Positions 10,134-22,907 of a stretch of 64,000 nt of DNA are shown here, piece by piece. Made by a program: the position numbers and the translations under genes. Location: the NCBI RefSeq assembly GCF_028502605.1, contig NC_079237.1, forward strand, positions 806,001 through 870,000, written 5' to 3'. Below the pieces are notes generated by a model. The model was not told where the DNA came from. It saw only the letters and a list, made by a program, of their open reading frames with translations, and did not search any database. Every line of letters starts with the position of its first letter. Position 1 is the stretch's first letter. This DNA comes from Trichoderma breve (lineage: Eukaryota; Ascomycota; Sordariomycetes; Hypocreales; Hypocreaceae).

Positions 10134-11677
10134 ATGCCTCCCAAGAAGGCCGTTGTCGAGGAGAAGATTCCTCTGGGAAGGCCTGGCAACAACTTGAAGA
10201 GTGGCATTGTGAGCAATTACTCTCTGGCCCAGCCCTAGTGGCTGCCTGCCCCTCCTCTGCTATGCGAGTGCTTCAGATTTCCTAACTCGTCGTCCGCTCT
10301 CCAGGTCGGCCTCGCCAACGTCGGCAAATCTACCCTCTTCCAGGCCATCACAAAGTGCAACCTTGGCAACCCAGCTGTATGAAGCCCCCCGCCCGTCTTT
10401 CTTCATCCGGGGTGCTGACAGCCTGAAGAACTTTCCCTATGCCACCATTGATCCCGAAGAAGCTCGTGTCATCGTCCCCGATGAGCGATTCGACTGGCTC
10501 GTTGAGAAATACAAGCCCAAGTCCGTCGTCCCCGCCAACTTGACCATCTATGATATTGCCGGTCTCACTCGCGGATCTTCTACCGGAGCTGGTCTTGGAA
10601 ACGCTTTCCTTTCCCACATCCGCGCTGTCGATGCCATCTTCCAGGTCGTCCGATGCTTCGACGATGCTGAGATTATCCACGTCGAGGGTGATGTCAACCC
10701 TACCCGTGATCTGGACATTATCAGCGAGGAGCTAAGACTCAAGGATATTGAGTTTGTCGAGAAGGCTCTCGAGAACCAGAAGAAGAAGACTCGCATGGGT
10801 GGCCAGAGTCTTGAGCTGAAGAAGGCTAAGATTGAACAGGAGATAATTGAGAAGATCTTGGCCTGGCTTCAGGACGGCAAGGAAGTCCGCAAGGGTAACT
10901 GGGCTCCCAAGGAGGTAAGCAAACTGTCTTTTTTCTTTTCCGCGTCCAATTCCTGCAATTTCCCTGATGACAAAGGGCCTTGACGGCCTGACCAATATAA
11001 ACCCAGCTCTTCGAATGTCCATGACATACTGAGAAGAAAAATATTCTGAACCCATTGCTTTGCAACTCTGTCGCGTTTACTTTAGCTTCTAAAGTGGTAG
11101 CCACAATGCTGACAGTTTCAATCAGATTGAGGTCATCAACCCTCTGTTCCTGTTGACAGCCAAGCCTGTCATCTACCTTGTCAACTTGTCTGAGAAGGAC
11201 TATATCAGAAAGAAGAACAAGTACCTGCCCAAGGTTGCCGAGTGGATCAAGGAGCACGCCGAAGGCGACCCCATCATCCCCATCTCCGTCTCATTCGAGG
11301 AGCGCTTGACCCGCTTCGAGACTGAGGAGGAGGCCAAGGAGGAGCAGAAGAAGGTTGGCGCCGAGTCTGCTCTGCCCAAGCTGATTGTCCAGATGCGCAA
11401 GGCTCTGCAGCTGGGCAGCTTCTTCACAACCGGTGCCGACGAGGTCCGCCAGTGGACCATCCGCAACGGCACCAAGGCTCCCCAGGCTGCCGGTGTCATC
11501 CACGGCGACTTTGAGAAGACGTTTATCCAGGCCGTTGTCTACAACTACACCGCCATCAAGGAGCTCGGTGACGAAGCCGAGGTCAGGGCCAAGGGCAAGA
11601 TTATGACCAAGGGCAAGGATTACGTCGTTGAGGATGGTGACATTATCCTCTTCAAGGCCGGTGCTGCCAAGGGTTAA
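10134..11677 (+). CDS. OLA1: Obg-like ATPase 1 (YchF/Ola1)
   Basis: Ola1/YchF is a cytosolic TRAFAC-class P-loop protein that prefers ATP to GTP and takes part in translation and stress responses. Exons 10134-10208, 10305-10376, 10429-10914 and 11126-11677 give 394 residues, as expected for fungi. The G1 motif NVGKST is in the short second exon. NFPYATIDPEE (switch region) follows, then DIAGLTRGSS, in which the G3 DxxG is kept. VIYLVNLSEKD replaces the GTP-specific NKxD, the usual change in Ola1. The C-terminal TGS domain occupies about residues 305-390, ending KDYVVEDGDIILFKAG. Two tiny 5' exons are common in fungal OLA1. The second intron border (AAG|AAC) was chosen by frame. Intron 3 is long (211 nt). 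Confidence 0.95.
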
Positions 11678-12244
11678 ATAGCGTCTCTACCGAGGAGTGT
11701 GTAGTGATTTCTTTTTATGTCCCTGGGTTAGGAAAATGAACAAAGTAAAATACCACCGCCTAAATTGTCGTGTTGTGCTTTGCTCGCTTGTGATGTTTTT
11801 GCCTGTGGCCCGTGAGTTGTTGGCTCGTATTACGGTATACTCGTAGCTCTGTATAATCATATTCACCAGAGATGATCTGTTTAAATTATTATTTCTTTTT
11901 TATAAAACAATGACTATGACAGTTGCTCTAGCTGTGCCCACACGCATTCATTCATTCACTCAGTAGTCCAAATCACGAGAGAACTATTTTTTGCCAGGTA
12001 AAACAAACTCATCTGGTATTGAATTATAGGAAAATCTTCAAAGAGTGTCTGATTAAGTAGCTATCTACATATATATATAGGAGTCATTTCATTCATAAAA
12101 CCAAGAAAAACCACAAAAGAAAGAAAGAGAGAAAGGAGAAAAGATTACTGAAAATTACTAAAAACGGCGTCTTCACTCTGGAGGTTGCAACGAGGGGAGC
12201 AGAGTACGGAACCAGCCGCATAAAACATCTCTGCAGAACTCCCA
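11678..12244. other. Intergenic, shared 3' flank
   Basis: These 567 bases separate the convergent OLA1 and Ser/Pro-rich protein genes. The sequence is AT-rich with a poly-pyrimidine/purine patch near 12100-12145. I see no gene. Confidence 0.45.
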
Positions 12245-14136
12245 TCACAAGCCACCATACTTGACGCCCCTCTTGCCCATCTCCTTCCTCCCGACGGGAT
12301 CCTCAGGCCACACCCAGCCACGACTCCGCTTGGCCTCGCGCTTCTCAGCCAGCTGGGGCTTGGGAATCCAGTTGTCGCGAGCCTTGGCTTTGCGCCGGGT
12401 GCCGTCGGCAGGAGCGCCAATCTCGGCCTTCCAGTGGGCGTGGCCGGCGGGCGTGTGGTCACTGGCGAGTTGGCAGAGACCCCAGAGAGCGAGACAGGCA
12501 GTCAGGGGAACGCTGTCCGACGAGTCTAGCTCGGCATCGGAAGCAGCTGCGTTGAGCTGGACGGAGGTGATTTCCAAGTCGCCGAAGAAGGGTGTTGACT
12601 CGGTGCCTGCGCGAACCAGGACAAGCTCGATCTCGGTGAGGATGAAGCCGTAGCGGCAACCGTGCTCGCGCATCGCGTAGTGCAGGGCGGCAAGGCCTCG
12701 CAGGTAGTCAACGCGCTTGATGTTACCCTCGGCGCGCATACCGGTGTTGAAGCGATCAAAGCTGCGGACCAGGCCGACCACTCTTGCCGTGGGCTTGCCA
12801 CCAAAGATGGCGGCAGCGGTGGAAGACTCGCCCATGGCGTTGGCAACGAAGATGAGGTCGTTGACACCTGAGGCGGTCTTGGCTGGTACGGAGAGCTGCA
12901 GAGGGCGGTTGGAAGAGATGGCCAGTGCAGAGTTGAGCTTGGGGAGGTAGTACGAGGCATAAATGCTGTGCAGGGCAGCCTCATTCTCGGGGTGACGAGA
13001 TGAGAAGGCGGGTGTCTGAAGCAGAGGAGCAGGCACAGGAGAGTGCAGCAGAGCAGATGCGCCCGGGAGAGACAGGATTGCCGAGGCATTGAAGCTTGAC
13101 CATGAAGAGACGCTGCGAACATCCCACCAGAAGTGCTTGATTGAAGGATCCCGAAGAGGAAAGGAGATGGTGCGGACCAGAGACGCAGCAGGGTTGGAAC
13201 ATGTTAGATGATCCATGAGAGTGGTGGACGGTGCTGGCTCAGGAGTAGCAGCGGTGGCCAGACTCAAGGGTGATGGAGCACGGGGGAGGTAGGATGGGAA
13301 CATGTAATCCGACTGCTGCGAGGCTGTGGTGGTGGCGGGCACAAAGGGCATCTGACGATAAGTGGGATAGCCATACTTGTCAATGGTGGCAGCGTCAAGG
13401 TTGAGACTCGTTCGGCGAGACGGCGGCAGGCTGTCATGGGCGAAGCTTGCAGGCGAAGCAAGAAGCGATGAAGGGAAAGCCGTGGGCTCATCCTGCGTCT
13501 GCGGGGGAGGCGTAGCAAAGGGTGAGATGTGAGCAAAGGCCATGTTGGCGACGGTCTCTGGGTTGGTGTAGCTCCGGGAGTGGCTTGTGCGGAAAGGCTT
13601 GGAAGCAGGGGGAGGCGGGGTGGATTGTTGATGGGCAAGCCTTGCTCTTGCTGAGCGAATGGAGCTGGAGCGAGAGTGTGATGCGCGAGCCATGTGAGGC
13701 TGGCTGATATCCTGGTCCTGGGAGCGAATCTTGGGCAGCAGAAGGGGGCCATGCTGGCGGACGGGCGGGCTTGCGCGAGGAGGAGTGGTGAAGCGAGAGC
13801 ACACCGAGTCCGCTATTGAGTCTACCGCAGAGGCGGCAGCGGAGGCTGAAGAAACTGTTGAGTAGATGGATGAAGCCTTGGATACAGATCGAGCACGGCG
13901 GCTGTGAGAGTTGTATGGCAGCTGCAGGAGGCTTGATGGGTAGTGGTCGAGGCTGTAGGCTTCCATGAGAGGCACGCTCTCCATGGGAGGGGTTGTAGGA
14001 TCTTCCAGTGAGGGCGATGGAGAGGGAAATGTGAAGTCGAAGGCGACGTCGGCTACCAGACTGTGTTTGGACATGTGTAAGCATAAGATGCACAAGAGGA
14101 CCTCATAACAATGGAGAGTGTAACTCACGCTGACAT
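12245..14136 (-). CDS. Conserved fungal protein of unknown function, Ser/Pro-rich N-terminus
   Basis: I do not recognise a named family. A model with a tiny first exon (14136-14129) and a long second exon (14060-12245) gives 607 residues starting MSALVADVAFDF; the intron starts GTGAGT and ends CAG. Residues 1 to about 285 are Ser/Pro/Ala-rich and likely disordered. From about residue 290 to 560 the sequence looks like a folded domain, with SFPLRDPSIKHFWWDVRSV, then VVGLVRSFDRFNTGMRAEG, HYAMREHGCRYGFILTEIEL and LPLTACLAL-type segments. The RYGFILTEIELVLVR strand pair resembles a nuclease-like core but I cannot confirm it. The C-terminus is basic (RKAKARDNWIPKPQ, RGWVWPEDPVGRKE). The ATG at 14052 region inside the intron is a weaker alternative start. 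Gene prediction is firm; function is open. Confidence 0.82.
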
Positions 14137-17100
14137 GATGGCGGTTGTGGTGGTGTTGTGAGGGCGAAAGTGAAAAAGTAATTAAGTGACCGTATTAAGG
14201 CGATGAAGGAGACCGGCTCCAAGGTGTGGACAGGTGAGTTTGTTTTCTTTTCTTGTTTGTGAGAATGGTGTATATAAAACGAATCTCCAAGTGTTTGGAA
14301 TATGTTCGGCCAGCGAGCAGGGATGTAATCTAAGTGAAAACTGTATGCGACGTTGGTTTGACAAAAAAACAAAGATGCAAGCACAAATCAAGAGAGGAAA
14401 GGAGAGGATATTATGGAGAGGAATGGACTGAGGCGAGAGAACGATTGGAAACCAAGGGACGAGGCCGTCTTCTTGTACTTGGTGCAGGCGTTGGGGGTAT
14501 GAAGGGTCCGATGATGGTCGCCAGGCCACGGCCGTCGTTGGGGGGCGTGTGCGATGGCAAGCGGCCGAGGGCGTGTACTGTATGAGAGAGTGGAGCAGCC
14601 GAATTGGCAGCTTAGGAACAGGCCTCGAGTGGCATCGCATCGAAATATTTGCTAGGAGCACCCTCTCTCTCATCCATGTCGCAGCAGCCGTGTCTGTGTC
14701 TACCGCGAGAGTCGCCAGCGGCTCGTGGATCAGCGAGGCGGCGGCTTAGTTTGCTTAGCCCTTTGCCCACACCCTCGAACACCATCCGCGTCTGTCTGCC
14801 CACTTTGGCCTGTCTTGGGCATGATATAGTATCATGATGGCATGAAACGCGACCCGACGTGTACGGGGGGTTGAGAGTGAGACAGACAGAGTCGGTCATT
14901 GACGGGCCCGGACGCGCAACAAAGACGCTACCTGACCAGCATCATGATCGATTTGTTGTGTTGTACAAGAAGCTAGCTAGCAGTAGCAGCACCATAAGGC
15001 GTCAGTCAGTCGAATATGTTGAGGCTGGGGTTTGTTAGTAACGATGCCCATGCCCATGCCCATGCAATGCGGCCCAGAGCTTGGGATCCGGCTTCGTTGC
15101 CGCCCCCGCCCCAAAGTCCTAGGTATTCTCGCTCTGTTTTTCTCTCACCTTGAAAGACGCAAAAACGACGATGCAACCAGGATCTGCCCCAGCCTGCTGA
15201 CCGTTGGCCGTCCATGCAGAATTGCCGGCAGACGAGGCCACGGCATTGCGGCTTCTAAGTGGATGGAAGCCCACCAAGGCGCACCCTGGACGCTTCTTTT
15301 CCTGGCCGACTTTTCAGGTGGGGGGTTGTGGGGCCCCTCTCTCTCGCACCACCCAGCAAGAATTGGATGAAAAAAAATGCGCTGTAAATAATTTGACACC
15401 CGCCTAAATACAGCGTAGGGCTCAGAAGGCTCTAGCGGGTGTCGGGGGCTTAGCGGGTTGCTGCAGGCGCCGACCCGGTGAGTGGCCAGCAGCTGCCCAT
15501 GACTCATTTTAGCTTCAATTGGAGCCCTAGTGGTTATTTCGTGTGTGCACTCGACCGTGTCTTGAAAGCAGATCGATGTTGGTTCGTTGTTGGACGCGCG
15601 CGAGATGGGCGATCGCGCGGATCTCGTTGGATCTTGGCATTTGCAGGAATCGCGAAATTCTTAAATCACGTTCTTTTATACACTTTCGTTGTTCTTTGTG
15701 CGTGCCTTTGGTTACTGCACCAGTCTTTCTTTGTCTGTACTACTACTACCTACCTGTAATAGTGAGCCTGCCAAATGCAATGCATCCATCAACTTCTATT
15801 CGTATCGCGTTTCTGCTGCCGCGCCAAGCAAAGAGGCTCCTCCACTCACACGGGCTCTTTTGTCTTTTGGACCCCAGAAAATGGATCAATTATCATGCTC
15901 AAGGTATTACGGAGTACAGATGCTGTCTTCCGTACTCCGTACTAATACAGTATCATGTACCATGTACTATCCATCGCAAATAATCCATACCATCGTTGCC
16001 GCAGTACTGAATCAAATTGTAATAATAGAAATAATTAGACGCAGCTGCCTGGTCCCAGTCCGGCTCGTACCGAAAAAACCTGCTCTCTGCTCCGTACTCT
16101 GCTCTATTTTTGCTTACTTAAAATTGCCCTCCGCCGCAAATAGGCGCACGCAAGACAAAGAAGCCACCATGGGAGCGCCGTCTTCCGGGCGCTTAGAGCG
16201 GGGGTGAGGCCACAAAGCCGCCGGGCGCTTAAGCCCAGCAACAGCAGCTCATCTGCCCTGCCTGGTCTTGGTCTTGTCTTACACGCAGCAGCATTGTATG
16301 AACATAAAGACAACCTGCAAGACCAGCCCGTGATCCGAGCGTCCTGTCGCACCACCGATCGGATTGACGCTTTTTTTCCTCTCTCATATTACGGTTCCCT
16401 TCCGGATTACACCGTCCCACTACGGCGGCTGCGGAGATTCGCTTTGCTGAGCACTGTCCATGTCTTCGATTATACCCCGACCCAAGTTACATACAGTACC
16501 AGCACAGTAAATATACCAAGATTTAATATTAATATTTAATTCTTCAATGTTAATGCTTCGCCTACCTCCCCATCCAGGCGCGTATCCCCCAGCCAATAAC
16601 CATCCGCAAAGCCTCCCTCATTGCGTGTATCTTGCCATTCGCCACAGCCGCCCGCGCGTCTGTCGCACAAAGCAAGATCCGTCTCCGTCCTACCGCACCA
16701 CATTACAGATCGCGCATCTTCTTCTTTCTTTCTTTCTTCCCAGCCCAGCGAAACACGTGTAGTTGGTGTCCCAAAAAAGTATCAATCCATCTCTAACGCG
16801 CCTCTTCTTCTTCTTCCCCCGTCCATCGCGTCCATCCAATCGGCTTCTCGCACGCCTCTTCCGCGCACTGATTGGCTCTCCGTCTCTCGAATCGCCCGTT
16901 TTGTAGCCCACGCTAACATTTCTTTAGTTCCCCTCTGAACCTTGTCCCAGAATACTGTCCATACTCAAAATACTTTAGGTAGACACAGAATACGCACCCC
17001 ACATGAGAGATTCGCCATGTGTGCGCTGTCTAGTCCCAAGCTCCAGGGTTCGTCATCAGCTTAGTTAGCTAGTTAGTTAGGCTTTCGGGTTCGGGATGCG

Positions 17101-17911
17101 TTTGGTGTTTCATCTTTTCCCACCGAACCCAACATTTTGCGATTTTTCGTTTCGAAACATGCCCGAAGCGGTGACGGCATTCGTAAGAACTCGCGAACCT
17201 GATGACTCTTCGTCTTAGTTTAGGCTGCGTGCATGCATCCCGTATGCACGATTTCCTTAGTATGGCTGAAGGTTTTTTTTTCCTCATCTAGCCTTGGATT
17301 CCACTCGTTACGAAAGATGTCGGGTATCAAACTGGTTTCACCGTCATTTAATCTATCTGGCGTACATACGGCCATGGTTCGGGTGGAGATGTAAAACCTC
17401 GTCTAGATATGCCAACTCATCAACGGCATCCACTACTTTAATTTTCCTCTTCTGAAGAGTCATAGCATACCTAGGGTAGCAAGCAATGTGCATCACATCT
17501 CTTATTCCCGGGTAAGGCATACTCGTCATCTCCATCACAGAGTGAATATGGTAAAACCATGTAAAAAAAAGATTCATCGCTGTCTTTTCTATCGTGATAA
17601 TTAAAAGAGAGAGAAATAATAAGAGTATTGTAGCATAATCTTTTATCGATTCTTCCCCAACGCCCGGTGCCAAACCAAAGTTTTAGTCGTAAAAGAGGTA
17701 TCCAGCACCAACAGACACATCATGCAGAAAACTAAGCCGTCCCATTCGCCCTTCTAGCCCCCTTCTTAGTCGAAGCCCAACTCTGCAAGTCCCTGGCCAA
17801 CGATTTGTGCGCTGTCGCGTCTTTTCTGTGACGCGTCGTCGCTCGTCGCCTCACTTACACGCTGGCATGTGAGCAAAAGTTCGTCTCTCTTTCTTGTGAC
17901 TCAGATCACAA
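14137..17911. other. Long intergenic region (3.8 kb) without a supported gene
   Basis: This stretch lies upstream of the Ser/Pro-rich gene and downstream of the VRL1-like gene. It contains many stop codons in all frames and only ORFs of mixed composition. It has a CCCATG tandem at about 15043-15063, and copies of a TACGGAGTA-type motif at 15908-15916, 15931-15942 and near 16091. C/T-rich blocks and a CCAAT-type GATTGGCT at about 16869 look like promoter sequence. A long 5' UTR or a non-coding transcript is possible but not shown. Confidence 0.5.
15043..15063. repeat. Short tandem CCCATG repeat
   Basis: The hexamer CCCATG occurs about four times head-to-tail. It is a small non-coding microsatellite in the long intergenic region. 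Confidence 0.55.
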
Positions 17912-20900
17912 TCACTCCACTCCGCTTGTTTCGTTTCCTGTCGGCACCTCATCCCCGTCCTCGGTTTCTTGTTTCTGATCCGTTGGGGGCGATGGGGGTC
18001 GTCGCTGTGACATGGCATTCACCCCCCCTTGTTGGTAGTTCCCCAGTCGTACTATCCGCAACGCTCGCATCATGCCTTCGAGCCTTACCCGTTCTTGCAC
18101 CACCATGCTTCGGGCGTACTCGCGAATGGCCCTGAGGCCCATTTGATCGTGCAGCTCCTGCCATCCAGCCAATTCGCTGGCTACTGTCTGTTGCGTGTAT
18201 CGAAGCTCCCTGGACAGTTGCGACGCCTGCTCTCGTGATTGGCGTGCTCGCTTCTCCTTCTCCTCTTGGTGTCGCTGTCTCGAGTCGTCGAGCAAGCCTA
18301 GGGGCCATCTCGAAGGTCGCAGCGCGGAACTATCGTTTCTATCCGCCTCCCGTTTGGCTGCCGTGATCTGTCCAATAAGATTCGTCGGCCTAGCTAGCGA
18401 AGAGAGTAATGCCTGCACCGTGGATTGAATCGCTAGAAGCGTCGTGTGAAACACAGCTTGTGGGTTGTGCTGAACGGGCGCCATGGCCCGAACAAACACC
18501 TCCATGCCTACAATGTGCTGCGGGGGCAGATATTGAATGGTAAATACTGCCCGATACAGCAGCGCTGATGCATCGTAGAAATCTAGAAAGAGGGGAATTG
18601 TTTCATCGTTAGCCGTGTTCCCATTGTCCATGGGTGGTCGTCAAGGCTTAGTATTAGCACTCACCTGTAGCAACTTGGCCAACAGCATTCGCACGTCTCG
18701 TCACGCTCTTCGTGGAGTAACTAATGCTTCGGACCATCTCTCGCGCGTGGTTGACGAATTGCTCAACTTCCCGTACGTCCTCCATAGGTTCGTACTCTTC
18801 GCGGATCTTCTCTACCCTTGTTTCCGTTTTGAGTTTTGTTCTCTGCTCCATGGCTTCTAGTTGTAGTTCTGGTACGAGGAAGAATTCCCACAGCATCTCG
18901 TGAGTAGAAAGCGTGGGATGGCTCAACATGATTTTCAGAAACCAGTCCGTTCGTATCTGGATATCTCGCAGCGCCGCGCGAGATGGCCTCGAGGGTAGTT
19001 GGAACGGCCATCTGGTGTCTGATATCGAAGGTATCCATGACGCAGGATTCTCCTCGGCCAGCAAGCGTGCCAACTGCTCAAAATCAGTCAAAGACCGGCG
19101 ACTCGTAGTAACCGTGTAACTGTCATGATCTGTTGGAGCTGCCGATTTTAGCACCAACCTAACTGTGCTGTCCTCGACGAAAAAGGCTCTGACGACTCCC
19201 GTTATCCGCCCGTCCCTTGCGGGTGGCATGCTGAAAAGACCAAGGTCGTCAATTCTATTTCTGACATCGTCGTCTTTGGCCAGCTCTACTGCCGTGAGAC
19301 CTCGTAGTTCTTTAGCCCCAATGTCTACTCTAGGGTCAGCAAAAAGAGCCCTGACCATATCATATCGGCCGTATTTGCTGGCAACCATGAGCGCTGTAAA
19401 CTTCTTCTCGTTCGTCGCGTTGACATCCACGTCACAATATTGCAGGATTCTCAACGCCAGTCTCGGGTCATTCATAATGTGCAGCAGAGTGTTTCCCTTT
19501 CCGTCTATATGCTCATCCACGTGCAGCGGCTGCCCGTCAAGCTGTGTTTGCTGCGCAGCCCTGATACCATCCTCAACCATGGTATAGTACTCCACATGAT
19601 CGTAGCAGCGACACAATGCGAAAAGCGGCGTCTGCCCATTCTTGTCTCTTTGGCGCCAAGGGATCAGGGGTCCAATAACCCCTATCATCCAAGGCGCGTT
19701 GAACAGGTAGTGCCCAACACTTCGGCCCCAAATGTCTTGTATTGAAAAGTACTGGCCCAACTGTCCTGGGTTGGACTTGTCGAGCAGGTAGTCAAGGAAT
19801 GAGTTAATCAGCTCTCGGTTACCTAGCTGAGTGGCAGCACTCAGTAGCGTGGTGTTTTCGTTATTCACGTCTCTCAGCACAATGTCAAACGGATAGTATC
19901 CAGACAAGGACAAGAGATAGCCCAACGTTTCTACACTTCCACTCTGCACGGCCATCATCAAAACGGATTCACCCAGGGCACTGCTGGTCTGTGCAAGCCT
20001 CTCCACAGAGATGTCACCTTCCAGCGCGCTTCCCAGTGTGCCGATGGTTGCTATTGAGTGGTACGAGAACTCGGATGCACTTGACAAGCTCCTAGTGTCC
20101 ATAGCAACTCTCTTGGTTCTCTTGAGGGGTAGATCGAGTATTGACTCGTTTGCGCCATCGCCGCTGGCAATCTGAAAGGGGAATACGTGGCCAAGCCCAG
20201 TGCCGTGAGAGAATCGGTCCGAGGAGTTCAACACAAGCGATGATCGCCTTGACGAGCCATGCGCCAGCTTAAACGGAGGCTTGGGAGGGGTTCGATCGTC
20301 CACATCGTTGTCACTATCTTCGATGTCGTCGTCATTGCCAACTGCGCAAGGATTCGGTTCCATTATGTTCCTCAGTTCCTTCAGGTCTGCTCCCTTGGCG
20401 GCATCCCACAGAGCCTTGTTCTTCCTACTGGCGCGGCGTAAGCCCGCCGAATCTGTGAAAAGATATGCCAGAACAGCTTCGAAAGTGCTCAAGGCATATC
20501 CCATCTCCCCGCTGTCTACATCCTCGACAAAGATGAAATTCCTCACATAGGCAAGGCGAGCCTGTAGGTTTTTGGCTTGAGATCGAATCACGACGTACAA
20601 CAACAGGGAAACCAAGGTATCGGCGTTCACAGTCATAATCGCCTTTTCGGATGATGGCAAATCTGTTCCAGAACCGCCAAGAGGCCTTGAGGTATCGGTA
20701 AGCTGAGAAGCGATCTTCATGGTCGATAGTAATAAATCCAGCATTTCCTGTGGGCTCATAGCGGTGGAAATCTTTCTGAATTCTTCGACGGCAGGGTTGA
20801 GCTGTGTAACAAGATCGTGTTTGGCTTTCATGCCCCCGTCGATGGCGATTCCTAATTGGGAGATGTCAATGAATTCCATTTTCCGAATCTTGGCTTCGAG

Positions 20901-22020
20901 TTCCAAATCATCTCGCCGCTTGATGGCGCTGAGCTTGCCAAAAAGCAGGCCATGGACGTTCTCAGCAATGTAACGCTCAATCAGCTTTTCCACAAGGGGA
21001 CCCGTTAGATCTGTTGTAGCGCCTAGTAGCGACAGCTGTTGTTTATCCACTCCTTGGAAGATATCAATAGCAGCCGTAACAGCGCTCTCAAGGGCCGCGC
21101 GCATAATATCCTCATCATCCTCAACGAAAAAGTCCTCTACAACAGGTAGGCTATTATGATTGGCTTTGCCGCTCTTAACCGTCAGGCTGTCTGCCCTCGC
21201 CCTTTTAGCTGCGGTCGCAACAGGGCCGTCTGGCTTCGGATCTGGAATGTATGAGGCAGACGGCGGGGGTGGCAGCGGCTTCTGGAAGACTGTTGAGAAT
21301 TCGATGAAGAGTTTCTCCAGCCCGGGTTGCATTTGGCGAGCAATCATGGGGAAGTGGTTGAGAAGATCATGGAAGCTCCTAATATCTTTCTTGCGCGGCA
21401 AGGCATTGTCCGCTGAGTCGCCGTTGGTCTGCTTCTTTTGCTGTTGCTCCGCAGCCGCGCGGCTCCTGGTGCCAGAGACGAGAACCGCGGGCTCGAGCCT
21501 GATCTCCTCCCACGTTCCAACAAGAGGTTTCGAGATGAAGTATACCAGCCATTGTCGAGGTTCGAAGACGTCGGGGTACCAGATGGTGTCGTTGAGGATC
21601 TGGGCTTGCGCAAGAGACTTGAAACCTGCGGCGATCCAGGTTAGCCGTGTTTCGGCTTGAAGAAGGATATAGTTTCGCTAGTAGTATACCTTTGTTACTG
21701 TAGATGAAAGAGTCCTTGACAATGACGCTCCTCCCGTTCAGCGTGTTGAACTGGCGAGCCTTGCCTCGCGCTTCGCGCAAGTTCTGCGTGCTGTCCTTGG
21801 CGCCCACAGGCCCGTCAGGCCCGGCGATGCGCAGCACATGGCTGGCTAGAAACTCCTCCGAGGCGACGACCTCGTGGGCCGGGGCGCCGCTCTCCGTCTC
21901 GCGATGGGTGAGAAGCACATCGGTCAAGGGAACCAGCAAGATGTGGTGGTGGACGGGGGTGCACTGCGCAACGACCTGGCTCTTGAAGAAGGCGGACAGA
22001 AAGGGGTTTAGTGGTTGCAT
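17912..22020 (-). CDS. VRL1: VPS9-ankyrin-PX-helical (Vrl1/VARP-like) endosomal protein
   Basis: The protein should act as a guanine-nucleotide exchange factor for Rab5/Vps21-type GTPases on endosomes. Exons 22020-21690, 21625-18665 and 18582-17912 give 1,320 residues. A VPS9 domain occupies about 315-500, with the signature NADTLVSLLLYVVIRSQ and the conserved Asp near residue 446. Ankyrin repeats lie at about 660-895. A PX-like domain lies at about 916-1030 (GRITGVVRAFF through LSHPTLSTHEMLWEFF). From about 1030 to 1270 the sequence is a long charged helical region, consistent with a BAR-like coiled domain. This order matches yeast Vrl1, part of the VINE sorting complex with the SNX-BAR protein Vin1. 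The PX region seems to lack a clear lipid-binding RRY motif, as in Vrl1. The acidic, low-complexity C-terminal tail of 35 residues has no assigned role. Domain order is seen; the complex is inferred. Confidence 0.85.
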
Positions 22021-22907
22021 TCACTCGACTTTGCTAGGGAAACGTCGTCGAGCCGTGTCGATCTCCTGGTGGGAGCGGGAACGGAAGCGGAAGCAGTTTG
22101 GTTGGGAAAGGCTGAAGCTGAGGTTGGAGTCGGAGATCGAGCTGGAGATCGAGGGGGGAATCGAGGGGGCGATCGAGGGGGTGACTGCGGAATGGTCGGC
22201 CAGCGAGAGACATGAAAAAACGATGGAATGTGCGTCGGGCGAGGTATCAATTCAACAGAATGCTATCGTAACGAAATCGGCATCGGATCATCGGCGGGTG
22301 CAGGGTCGAGGGTTTGCGCTGAGATGCGAAGGAAATGCTTGGGCTGAAGCTGTTTGCAAGGTCAAGATACGAGATAGCACAGGTGAGCTGCAGAAGATAA
22401 TGGACTGGGCTGGACTGACCTCATCCCACGCGTTTCTGCTCCAGCGGGCTTAGACCAGCCTGGAATCCCTTGTACCTGGAAACCTTTTGTGCGCTAAGAT
22501 GCGGGAGTGTGCACGGGCCCCTGGAGATTTTATTGTCCGATTTGCACTTTGGAAGAGTCAGTAGTTCCATGTGAGGATGAGATGGGCTACCCGGGAGCGA
22601 GAGGCTGATTTGATGTTTATGGTTCTCTCTCCATCATTACTCGATGAAAGATGGATATTCATAGGTATTTTACTGCATGTATTAATTATTCAAAGGGTTA
22701 TCTCAACATCGTTGGGTTTGCAGCGGGAATAGAGTTAAACTTTGTTTGACAACCATTTAGCCTTAATCACTTATCACAGCCGTTGATAAGGCATCATACT
22801 GCAGAACCAATTCACGTGTCAATGATAAAACTCAAAATTCTTATCATCCATCACCCTCAACCATTAATTACTACTATACCATGCTCATCTATCCATTGGA
22901 TATCGGT
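22021..22907. other. Intergenic region upstream of the VRL1-like gene
   Basis: The 887 bases separate the VRL1-like start from the stop of the permease gene, both on the minus strand. The first 450 are G-rich on the + strand and contain an imperfect tandem GATCGAGGGGG repeat at 22135-22192. A long ORF on the + strand here is an antisense shadow of VRL1 exon 1. Confidence 0.5.
22135..22192. repeat. Imperfect tandem GATCGAGGGGG-type repeat
   Basis: About four to five diverged copies of a GAGATCGAGCTG/GATCGAGGGGG unit lie 115-172 bases upstream of the VRL1-like ATG. They fall in its promoter or 5' UTR. Confidence 0.5.

Noticed and set aside
12526..13122. 198-codon minus ORF in another frame of the Ser/Pro-rich gene
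   Set aside because: It is a frame shadow of a low-complexity coding region; the long frame at 12245-14060 reads as one protein.
14182..15507. Several ORFs of 60-163 codons on both strands
   Set aside because: They overlap one another in different frames, have no domain or signal peptide and no splice model that extends them.
21704..22453. 249-codon ORF on the + strand
   Set aside because: It lies antisense to the first exon and promoter of the VRL1-like gene. Its composition follows the complement of the real gene and its right half is a low-complexity repeat.
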